NCBI GenBank assembly: GCA_018894105.1
Contig: CM032124.1
Span: 1,845,501 to 1,909,500 of the forward strand
Direction: 5' to 3'
Source: Jacaranda mimosifolia
Taxonomy: Eukaryota > Streptophyta > Magnoliopsida > Lamiales > Bignoniaceae
DNA length: 64,000 nucleotides
In this document: piece after piece, positions 44,360-55,059 of the stretch
Position numbering within the stretch: the stretch's first letter is position 1
Layout of the letters: the number at the start of each line of letters is the position of its first letter
The notes under the pieces: model-generated
What the model was told of the DNA's origin: nothing
Seen by the model: only the letters and a program-made list of their open reading frames with translations
The model's database searches: none
Made by a program: the position numbers and the translations under genes

Positions 44360-44897
44360 TAAAACTCAGACCTAAACCTGATATGCGTTTTTCTCCTCCG
44401 CCGTGGCCTCTTCAGGCGCCGCCCTCTGATTCGCCTGGTGGCACAGACAATCCTACTCTCATCATATATAATTCTCACCTTTGCCCTGATAGCACTAACT
44501 TCTTTCGCTATGCTGATGAGTGTCATCAGCCCACCAAAAGCTCTGTGGAGGAAATTTCGGGCCGTGTTTTCCTCAGACTGATCCAAAAACACAAATTTAT
44601 ATCTTCAGCTTCACACAACACGTCCTTAATCTGCTCCACCAGTTCTTCCAGAGCCTCATCTCTTTTGTGCATTTTCGTTGAGTCTTTGAGGAACGCTTTG
44701 AAAAGACGAATATCATTCTCCAGCATTTCGACCTGATTCTTGGCGTTGAGGGTCAAATGGGCATTGTACAGCAAAACCCGCTTCAGATTTTCCAGGACGA
44801 ATAATACTGCTATTGATTTTTCGAGATTTCTGCGTTTGTTTGTGGGTGTGCGGGTTAGGGCGACGAATTTGAAGGCAAACAGCAGCTGCTTCTTCAT
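44360..44897 (-). pseudogene. NLR N-terminal coiled-coil (Rx-type) fragment, copy 2
   Basis: ATG at 44897. The frame reads MKKQLLFAFKFVALTRTPTN, LENLKRVLLYNAHLTLNAKN, LENDIRLFKAFLKDSTKM, DEALEELVEQIKDVLCEAED. A 1-base shift after EDI puts the rest in another frame (MFLDQSEENTARNFLHRAFG, LISIAKEVSAIRAK, then a basic Arg/Lys-rich end and a stop at 44359). It is collinear with copy 1 (35690-36189), and the EDVID-like half matches residues 466-530 of the receptor-NLR fusion. There is no NB-ARC or LRR. GTGAGA after SAIRAK may be an exon border. It sits 0.6 kb upstream of the receptor at 43749, same strand, as in copy 1. Confidence 0.75.
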
Positions 44898-45033
44898 AGC
44901 TTTGTAATCTGTGTGATAATAATAGCTGTAAGCTGCTGTGGATCTTCACAGACTGTTTTGGAGGTTAATTAGTTGACTTGCAGGAACCTGGTCGACTCTT
45001 GAAACGCAAACTCGGAGTTGGAGCAAGTTTGGT

Positions 45034-48000
45034 TAGGGATGAGCAAAATTATCCATTAATCGAAAAAATTGATTAATCGATCGAATCGAAATTGAATTTA
45101 TCGAACCGTTTTGTCCAATTTATTTTCGGTTCGGTTAACAATTAATTATTTTAAAATTTTCAATTTTTGGTACGATACGATTAATTTTCATAAAAAATTG
45201 GTTAAAAACCGAATTAACCAAAACAAAAACTACATCGTTTTGTATTAGGGCTTATACAATTCATTTTACTCATTTCTTAGTCTTACACTCTCAAAAGTCA
45301 AGATTAAGCTCTCAAATCTGAATTCTTAGACACAGCCACTACCAGTCACAGTCAGCCTCTCTCTCTCTCTCACACTATGACACACTCGCCAGTCGCCCTG
45401 TCGCTCGTCGCTCGTCGCCCGGTGCCCTGCCCATCCCAAATCGGTAAAACTAATGATCCTCCTCGACGGCTCGGCCCTCACCCCTCGCCTCAGTGCCTAC
45501 TGCCCAATCCACACCTCCCCATCCACACTCAGCCAGTCAGCTTCAGCCAGTGACCCAGTCCTCGCCGATCACCCACTCGGCCCTTCCAAGCCTACTGCCC
45601 AGATAATCCAGCTTCCAGCCCTTGCCAATCACTTTCGTCAACACCAGCAGCCAGCAGGTAGCAGTCTTCACGGCCCACTTCCCATCCACTCAATCAGTCA
45701 ACTTCACCAAGTTCTTGCCAGAGCAAGCCCTCGGTCAGCAAATTCTATGTTATTTATTCTTCAATCTTCTCTGTTCTTTATTCCAGTTTTTTTTTTTTAC
45801 CACTTTATCTCTTGCTTTGACGAGATTTATTTTTCTCTGTTTGTGTTCTGAGTTATGAACTCCTCTTTTGAATCTTGATAGAAATTTTTGCAATTTCACA
45901 TTTCAGTTAGAAAGAATAACTACATTAAGAAAATACCGAGATTTCATTTGATATAAGAAGTGAAAATGTGGATAATCTTACTGGGCAAGATGTTCTCTTT
46001 CATGGGTAATTTGATTTCCCTTTTAGCTATTTGCTGCACGAGAGAAAAGATAGTGCAAACAAAACACAATTCTTTATTTTTGATGAATAGTTTGAATGAT
46101 GAGAATATTTTGGATAACCTTCTGACTTTCAAGATGTCATCAAACTTAGTAATATCTGTTTCTGTAATAACCATCCAATTATTTAGTAGATTCTTCAAAC
46201 TAATTAAAATATGTCAAACTAATTCATGTTGTTTTGTGATTGTTTGGTGTTTTTTAGATGTTTTCAGATTCTCAAGAATCCCATCAAATGCCACAAGGCA
46301 CCCAAGAAAAGGAGAATTCAAATTCAGTATCTATATCGAAAGTGATGAAACTGAAAAATCCGGGAAGCTCCAAAAAAAAAAGGTCAAAAGTATGGGAACA
46401 TTTTGAGATGATTGTTGATAAAGAAACGGGCTTCATCAAAGGCAAATGCAAGTATTGTCAAAAAGAATCTGCTGCTGATACTAGGAGAAATGGCACTAGT
46501 GCACTTAACTATCATGTGAAAGCATGCAAGAAGATGCCAGGTAATGAAGATGGGAAACAAAAACACTTATCTTTGCAACCATTGGGGGATTGTGAAAATA
46601 CTGGTACGTTGTCAAATTGGAAGTTTGATCAAGTAGCTATTAGACAAAGTCTTGCATGTATGATTATTATTGATGAGCTGCCATTTAAATTTGTTGAAGC
46701 AGAAGGGTTTAAACAGTTTATGCATGATGCATGCCCTAGGTTCAAAATTCCTTCTAGATGGACTGTTTCACGTGATTGTTTTCAGTTGTATATGGATGAG
46801 AGGCTGGTTGTGAAAAATTATTTGAAAAAGAATGAGCAAAGGATTTCTATAACTACTGACACATGGACATCCATTTAGCAAATTAATTGCATGTGCATCA
46901 CTGCTCATTTCATTGATAAGGATTGGAAGTTGCATAAGGAAATCTTGAGTTTTTGTCAAATTTCTAGTCATGAGGGTGAATTAATTGGTAGGGCAATTGA
47001 GACATGCTTACTTGAGTGGGGGGATAGATAAGTTATTAACTATTACAGTGGACAATGCTAACTTAAATGATGTTGCAATTGATTACTTGAAAAAGAAATT
47101 TATTAATTGGGGAACTAGTGTTGGAAATTGCAAATACGTACACATGAGGTGCATTGCTTAGATAATCAATCTAATTTTGCTTGATGGTTTAAAGGATTTG
47201 GATTCATCAATCAAATGGGTTAGGGAGGCAGTGAAATATATTAGGTAATCTCTAGCTAGACTTAAGAAATTCAAGGAGTGTGCCAAGTCAGTGCAAATTC
47301 AGTGCAAGAGTTCATTGTGTTTAGATGTGTGCACCAGGTGGAATTCTATTTATTTAATGTTGAGTGTAGCTGAGAAGTATGAGAGAGCATTTGAAATATT
47401 TGAGTTAACAGATCCATTCTTCAAAGTTGATGTTGATGTAAGTTCGAAGGGTTTCATAGATTGGGATGTTGTGAGAAGAATGACTGCTATGTTGCAACTT
47501 TTTTATGATACTACATTGCGCATTTTTGGCCCATTGTATGTTACATTTAATACATTTTGGACTGAAATTAGTGATTTACTTGGTGCAATCTAGAATGGAC
47601 TCGAAGTGATGATTTAAATGTGAGGGGAATGAGTATAAGAATGAAGACAGAGTTTGACAAATATTGGGGAAATATTGAGAGAATGAATAAGCTTATCTTT
47701 TTTGCTGTTGTACTTGATCCTCGTGAAAAATTTATGGCAATGGAAGTTGTTTTTCGTGATATTTATGGTGTCGATGATGGTAGCAATTTGTTTGAGAGAG
47801 TGAAAGAGGCACTTTATGATTTGTTTAAGGAGTATAAGAAGATGTTTCAACCCGAGAGTGACCAAACAAATGAAACAAGTCAATCAAGTACACCTTCAAG
47901 TAGTGAATTAGTGGTTATTGGAAAGCCAAGAGGACATTATAAGTTAATGGCCAAGAAGCAAAAAATGGAGAGTGGAAGTGGTTTTGATAGAAATCTGAGC

Positions 48001-49209
48001 TTGATTTATATTTAGATGAGGCCTTGCAGGATGATAAAAAGATGATTTTGACATTCTAAAGTGGTGGAAACTCAATTCTGAGCGATTTCCAATCCTTTCA
48101 CACATGGCTCGAGATATTTTGGCTGTTCCTATCTCCACAGTAGCTTCTGAATCTGCGTTCAGCACAGACGGGAGGGTTCTTGATCCATTCAGAAGTTCTT
48201 TAACTCCTAAGGTGGTAGAAGGTTTGATATGTGCACAAGATTGGCTTCGAAAGTCTCATCAATTAAATGTTGAAGAAGATTTAGATGAAGTTGAGAAGTA
48301 AATAGAACATGTAAATGTTGAAGAAGATTTAGATGAAGTTGAGAAGTTTGAGAATGGTATGTTATAATTTTTTTTTACAAATCATTTACATGTTCTATTT
48401 AGTCTTGTGTGCATTTAGTAATTAAATAACTTATTTTGATAATTCATATTTGCCAATTATTGGATTTGGTGGAAGTGGCCTGAGTGGGATTAGCTTCTAA
48501 TCAGTTGATTTGGTACTTTCTCTATTTATTCAACAAAGAGTAATATTCTAAGTTAACTTGTTTGCCATTGATAAGTAATGTAGAAAACTATAAATTGTTG
48601 CTAACATGATTTGTTACTTAATTTTTTATTTAGATTTCGTTGATCTTTTGCAAAGTGGAGGTTCTTTTTTTTGGGACAGTCAATCCATTTGGCTCTCTTG
48701 GATCATGCTTAGCTGATTGAATTATGGAGATTTGGAGGTTTCTAAATGTTGTTGCAAGTTGATGTTTTGATTTGATTTTGATGAATGTATTTGTTGTAGT
48801 TAGAATTTGTTGGTTTGCTTTTCTTTGAACTTTGATGAATGATCCTTTTGAATTTTGATGTCATTTCTTTTGGAATTTTGAAGGATTAAATGGGTGGATC
48901 ATATTTATGTTTTGAATCTTGACTCAGAATGTTCAATGTTGAATGTTGAACTTAAATTAGCTTGCAGTTTGCACAATCTGTTTGCTTTTTGGGGTAGAAA
49001 ATTAGCTCTTGTTTGGCTTTTAAAATGAAAAGGAAAAAAAAAATGGTCAATCGGTGAATTAACCGAACCAAATCGAAATTTTTTGGTAATTCTTTCGGTT
49101 AACCGAAAATTTCAGTGTGGTGAACAGTCAGAAATTTTTATAAAATTCGGTAAATTAACCGATCAGTTCGGTTGGTAAATTTTACCAAACCGACCGATGC
49201 TCACCCCTA
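45034..49209 (+). mobile_element. hAT transposon, full-length but defective
   Basis: A 4176-bp element with inverted ends TAGGGATGAGCA and TGCTCACCCCTA. Its 8-bp target duplication is AGTTTGGT (45026-45033) and AGTTTGTT (49210-49217), with one mismatch. The empty site 'gcaagtttggtgatgtttct' exists at 36297. Subterminal regions hold many 'cggttaaccga'-like words on both sides, probable transposase binding sites. The interior holds a BED/hAT transposase gene (46258-48301) and a GC-richer, Pro/Ser-coding-like leader (45330-45740) that is probably 5' UTR. It lies in the upstream region of the coiled-coil gene at 44897. Confidence 0.92.
46258..48301 (+). pseudogene. hAT transposase (BED zinc finger, RNase H-like, dimerisation domain)
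   Basis: ATG 46258. After a basic, serine-rich head, a BED zinc finger reads WEHFEMIVDKETGFIKGKCK, then C-x2-C (KCKYCQK) and H-x4-C (NYHVKACKK). The RNase H-like core follows (ISITTDTWTSI near 46845, VDNA near 47051, NCKYVHMRCIAH near 47130, VCTRWNSIYLML near 47328). The C-terminal hAT dimerisation domain lies at about 48100-48250 (ILAVPISTVASESAFSTDGR). The plan is that of plant Ac-like/DAYSLEEPER-type proteins. Stops at 46876 (TAG), near 47029, 47158, 47248 and 47593, and a frame change near 48020 break it, so it cannot catalyse transposition. Confidence 0.88.
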
Positions 49210-50435
49210 AGTTTGTTGATGTTTCTATTTTATTTTTGGTTTTTCAGGATTTTTAAATTAGTCAAAAATTAGTTATTATTTAGATTTAAAAATGAAAATG
49301 AATTTAGGTAATTTATTAAAAAATATTGAGTGTGGTGAATATAGGAGTGGAAATTTATAAAGTCTATATTTCTTATGCATAAAAGATTTATTTTTAATAT
49401 ATATTTATATTAATTATTTTTAAATGATAAGTAGTACTTTATGTTAAGTTTTCCCTAATTTTATTAAAAGTAATAATGTATAATATTTTTAGGCCACATT
49501 TGATTTGGTATTTTGGTAGTAGTAGGTATTGTAGTAGTGGTACAATGAGATATTAGTCATCACTCATAATTTTAGTAGCTTATTTGATATACAAGATTGC
49601 ATATAAATTAGCCCCCCCACTCATATCTCCCACAATCCATTTTCTGTTGTTTGATACTTTCCACTATAATTTATATGTCCATTGTGCCCTTACTAAAAAA
49701 ATTCGGTCCATGAATTAAAAAAAAAAAAAAAAAACATGTTCTACAACTAGAATTCCAAAAATATATATTCATGTTTTGGAGTCAATGAAAAATATTTATA
49801 TTATTATGTAAAACATTTAGTATGCTTATTATACATATTCTGCATAATATTTAAAGACTACTCTATTTGAGTAAACATTTGTTATATATATATTTCAAAG
49901 CTAAAATATATATCTAATTTATTGATAAATATTAACTAAAAATCAAACAAATTAAAAATAAAAAAACTTGATAATTTACAGATATTAATTATTGTTAAAT
50001 TGTTATCTTTAAGTTTGTGCCATAATCATTAGATTAAATATTAATTCAAGGACATGATCCGAAATAAGTAAAAATACAAATTAAAGCAAGTAAAAAACAA
50101 TATCAAAACAAGACACAGTTGAGGACAAGGGGACACAAGTGTAAAATTCGTATTGTTAGTTGAGGACAAAATCAAAAATTTGCCCCCACATGTCATGGAA
50201 TCTATGGGAGCAATTAGATAGTGGCAGCTACTCGAGTGAACAGCACTGAGCCAGCGATTATTTGCGGGCCAGTTTGCTAACCTCATGTTGCCGATCAAAC
50301 ATGCGATAACTGGAGATTAACGGCTTCTATGGAGGGTAATTGCTGTAATAAAACGTAGCCTTAATAAAAATGAGTACATATAAATGATATAAAATGTAGA
50401 AAAGAAAAAGTATGTACCTTCTTTTTGTTTATAAG

Positions 50436-50791
50436 TAGGGGTGTAAATGAATATTAAATAGATCGGATACATATTCTGCACAACATTACAATAATTTTTT
50501 AAATTTATTCTTTTTTCTTCCCAATTCTTCAATATGATTTATATATATACATATATGAATTGTGAGATTTTTATTGAAAAATATAAATAATATATTATTT
50601 AATAAATATATATTCGAAGCGGATATTAAAAGGATCGTATATACATTTACCATATTCGTATCTATTTATAATCAGATATCTACTAATTGAATATGGATAA
50701 TATCCGATTTAAACGGATGCAGATGAAATTTTTATAAACGAATAGGAATGTGAATGATAAATGAATTTTCGAATATCCATTTACAGCCTTA
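50436..50791. mobile_element. hAT-type MITE
   Basis: A 356-bp element. The left end TAGGGGTGTAAATGAATAT and the right end ATATCCATTTACAGCCTTA are inverted with two or three mismatches. A perfect 8-bp duplication TTTATAAG flanks it (50428-50435, 50792-50799), as for hAT elements. Segment A near 959 has a single 'tttataag' at the matching place. It is non-coding. Confidence 0.88.
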
Positions 50792-51318
50792 TTTATAAGT
50801 ATATAACAGTGAAAATTTGGTAATGATGTGTAGCATTCGGTGATTTCGAAATATAATGATACATATTATCCTTGTACATAATAGCCTAATCACTTTATTT
50901 TAGGCCTCGTTTGATACAAAATACTATTAATTTCACCTAATTTTGGCTTGATAAGATTATGGGTTATTTGAATGGACTAATATACCTGTTTGATATTAGA
51001 GATTGTAGTTTATATTATAAATTCTATAATCTTGCATTCATGTTTGATTTGAAAGATTGAAAAAGACTATGTTCTTAAATTCCATTATTGCCTCTGCATC
51101 TAAAAATTAGCTGCGCCAAACTGAGGGACAAATTTGTACATGTATTTTTTAGTTGATATGGCCAGACTATAATCTCACCTCCTACCATGAAATGACAATT
51201 GCGCTCAATTGCATAAACAGTACGGGCTTAGAGCCAATCTTGGCTTGGCTCGTCACCATAATCTTTTATATCAAACATATTACTAACATAAATTGGAGGG
51301 GCTAGTCACTGTAATTAG

Positions 51319-51452
51319 GGGTGAGCATTAGTCGATTCAGTAAATTAACCAACTGAATCAATCGATTAATTCATTGAAAATGTATGAAAATTATTAATCA
51401 TTTACCGCACTGAATTTTCGGTTAACTGATAAAATTAACCAAAAAATTTCAT
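51319..51452. mobile_element. Truncated terminus of a hAT element
   Basis: It begins TAGGGGTGAGCATTAGTCGA, like the end of the hAT at 45034, and continues with 'ttaaccaactgaatcaatcg' and 'ttttcggttaactgataaaa', the subterminal wording of that family. After about 135 bp it breaks into unrelated DNA; the other end is not in the window. Confidence 0.65.
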
Positions 51453-53980
51453 CGGAACAGTGATGACAACGGCGTGCTCGCAGGGTATGGCAGTTCTCCG
51501 GGGTACAGCGATGGGAGCAAGGTGAGCCTTAGGGGGTTTTGGTTGGAATCTCATAGGCAGCATGGTGGTGTTTTCAATTTGGGGTTTTGATTAGCGGTGG
51601 TAGAGGAATTTAGGCAGCAATGAAGCAGCGGCAAGCTAAGATTTCAAGGTGGTTTTTAGCTTAATTGGCCAGGAAAACAGCGATGGAACTAAAAATTATT
51701 TTGGGAGTTTTGTTGGGCTCGACAAGATGCACAAGATGGTAGTGGCGGTGTTCATCTCCGATGGTGGTGACCCTAACATAGTAGCCTAGAAATCTTTTTC
51801 CAAGTTCAATCGGGCTAAAATTGGACCTTGATTCAAACTTGAACTTAGTCAAATTTGGTAAATTTTGATTTATCAGGTTAATTAGTCCTAAATTGCTACA
51901 ATTGAGTTAGTATCGATTGAAATTGGATGCTTATTTTAATGCTAAATGAAATAAACTCCAAATTGAGACCATCATTAGGCGGGGAGTTGGATTCTTATAT
52001 TTGGGTAATTCATATAGAATATTGGCTCGAGTAGTTTTTATTTTTGATTAGAACCTTGAATGAATTAAGGTTGTTGAACTATAACTTCAAAACTAGTGAT
52101 TAATGTTGTAAGTGCTGAACCTGGTGATACAAATAATTGAATAGAATTGTTTGACAAGTTGGACTCAATGAATCGAGAATTGATTGTCAACTTATTGTTA
52201 GAATCTTAAGTGAAACTTTAACCACGTTGGAATTTAGGGATAATTATCTAATAAACTGAGTATCGACCCGTTGAGTTGGGAACAATTGTATTTATTATCT
52301 TGAACATTTGAGTATAATATGAAAATTGAGGAAATTATAACTAAATGAAGTGAACAATCTAAGGAACTCGATAAGGATAATTAAGTACATTTAGGTTTAC
52401 GAATCATAAGTTAATATGATATTGATTCAGGTTATCTTATTCTGAATTTTGGACTGACTAGGAAGCAAAGACTTAAGCTCCATACAACTAAGAAACCCTT
52501 TTGCACTTGCCAAGTGTATTTGTTTTCTTTGCTGGGGAAAGAACATGTATAACTGTTATTATACCCTTGTTGTTTGATCATGTTTGTATTGAGATTCAAT
52601 AATTGTCGTTTGTTTGTTCTATGCTATTCTTCGACTCATGTGCTAGATTTTACAATCTATTTGAACTATTCTATAATTCTTAAGTCCTTATTAATCAAGC
52701 CTGATGTGAATATCTATCTTATATATACATATTAGTACTTGTATCACTATTGTTTGATCCTGCCTTTGTTGAAAATACTCGTTTGTCTATGCCCTATTCA
52801 TCTTTGTTTCCCATAACACTCTGGACAATGTATTTGGACTCCTCTTCAGTGATTCTTGTACCATACCTACTTGAACTTTTTACCTGTTTGAAATTGTTGA
52901 ATTCCAAAATCAAATATCATGCTTACATGCGTTTTGATAAAATAGACTGTTTGTGAAACTTTACCACACATCGCCCTTTTACACTGTTTGTGACTCTTGG
53001 TTGATTATGATATATGTTATTTTAGCTAAAATTGATCATTGTGTTGGGAAAATAAAAAATGAATTTCAAAATGTATTTCCCATGACCACCATGATTATTA
53101 TCCTAATATACATTCGATATGGACTGATTAATTTCCTATTTATCATGGCGAGTTAACCTATTTATTGTACTGTTGTTGGACACTTTACTGCAATTAGTAG
53201 GGCATATTGTTACTGTGAATATACTGACCTGCTTATACCCTTGGGGTGGCCCTGGGATTGGTACCAAAAGACGATCGAGTGAAACGGACCGATGGTGGCT
53301 GGTCTCCAGCTAATTCCCTATTACTATGAGTAGGATAAGGTATATAGCTAGCTATGCCACTGCCTATTTACTGTATTGAGCTGATTACTCAGAAATTTGG
53401 AGGGATAAGGATTTCTTGTGTTTTTGAAAGTGGAGTGATAAGGTAGGAGAACCAACAATAGCAGGTTTTGTGAAAATATTATTGATATATTATCTATTTA
53501 TTAATCTATCTTACCCATTGTATTTCTTTGCCTGTATTATACCTGGTATGTCTATTATAGCCATTACTGTTCTTGGTTGATTCAATAATTACTGTTTTGC
53601 TACCCTTCTGTGTTATCACGTTGCTCCTTGTTAATAACTCACTAAGTCATTCGAACTTATAGTTTTTGTATTCTTTCCTTTCGTTCTTTACCTTAGATAA
53701 GAAGGAGTAATGAGGATAGACTAGACTACACAACACAACAGGTAATGGACCTAATAAATATACAAATGTATAGATTGTAGGTTGCTGAGTTACTGATATG
53801 GATGCGATAGATAGGTTTTCAAAATGTGAAGAGTGATATATGTTATTTTGATACCAAGTTGAACTTTTGATGTTTGCTACCTGTGGAAATTGAATATTAT
53901 GGATTTCGAATAGTTCGTTTTATTTGATACAGATAGCTTCGAGTGGCACCCTGGACGGGAGCAAACACCTGCCAGGCCAT
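51453..53980 (+). mobile_element. Probable LTR fragment of a gypsy-type element
   Basis: No coding sequence. The succession of a GC-richer 'ggtggt'-type leader, long T-rich middle, the phrase 'ccttggggtggccctgggat' and, near 53635, 'taactcactaagtcattcga' closely parallels the architecture of the 3.2-kb LTR at 55060 (which has 'ccctcactaagtctttggac' near 57773). It is a different family by sequence. Clear TG/CA ends and a target duplication were not found. Homology with segment A resumes at 53981. Confidence 0.4.
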
Positions 53981-55059
53981 ACAAAATCTATTTAAAAATA
54001 CAAATATATTTATAACTATAAGTTATAAAAATCAAGAGCATGACTTTCTAATAAACTCTATAAATAAAAAAAATAACTTAAAATACAAACTTTTATACAT
54101 AATTATGTCTGGACATTTAATCAACTATTTCTACAATTTGAATGTTCACAAATTAAAATTTACATATAATATATTAGAAGTAGTAATTAAATATGTATTT
54201 ATATTAATTTGATAATAAGTTTATATACTAAAAGTAAAGGTCTCTCTATCTGGGATAGTGACAACTTAATTCTAATAATGTGTGTGTATATATAAATCAC
54301 ACACACATATGTACGTATATATATATCTTGTATTTTGTCATAATCTAACTGCTACTTGTTAGATTTTCCATAATTTTAGATTGAAAGGAAAGAGCATTAT
54401 TATTTAGTTTTTAAAACATGTTTGGCTGTGGTTGGGATTTGTTATTTTTGAAGGTATTGCCGATCGGATCAGCAACACCTTTTTCCTTTTCCTTTTGCTT
54501 TCTTTTTAATAAGTTTTTTTCTACTTTTTTAAATATTATTTTATTTGATTTATTTTCTAATTTTGTATTGTTATTTAATTTTTGAAAATTTTGTCATACT
54601 CTAGTCCAACTTCCAAAAATTATATTTCTTTAGTTTTATAAGCTTGAATTCTATAATTTATTTCTAAAATTTCAAAGCTAGAAATTTTTAGATATTAAAA
54701 TTTGAAACTATTAAAAATGTAATTTTAAAATTTTACTAAATTCATAAGTTCTTCTAAATTTTTAATGATGAACTTCACGAGCGAAAACATAATGTAAATA
54801 GAACCTTTTAATCTTAAATATCCATACAGTAAATTGCAACCACTACTATATAATATGGATGGTCAAAATTTAAAATTTTACATAGAATATCTCGTAAGTA
54901 ACTAAGTGGGTGTAATTTCATCATTTCATTCCTTTCAAAATGAAGTTCAGAGTTGATTATAAATTGGATTTTAAAATTTAGTGTAAGTTTTTTACAATTC
55001 AAAGGAATTATAATTACTAAATATTTTTCATAAAATTGTTATATATGACTATGAATTTA

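Larger units (their letters stand above)
49210..55059. repeat. Segment B: intergenic duplication with nested insertions
   Basis: The counterpart of segment A, interrupted by several elements. 49240-49490 matches 719-885. An insertion runs from about 49497 to 50370 (starting 'ggccacatttgatttggtat', unclassified; contains a run of 18 A). 50370-50435 and 50792-50885 match 930-1010 around a MITE. About 50900-51315 starts GGCCTCGTTTGATACAAAAT and may be another MITE. 53981-55059 matches 2660-4910 without A's insertions. The upstream half of A (1040-2660) has no counterpart in B, where LTR-like DNA sits instead. No gene was found. Confidence 0.7.

Noticed and set aside
45453..45851. 132-codon frame rich in Ser, Pro and Gln inside the hAT element
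   Set aside because: It has no known hAT domain and overlaps another open frame of equal quality. It is more likely transposase 5' UTR or captured filler, and there was no evidence for a separate gene.
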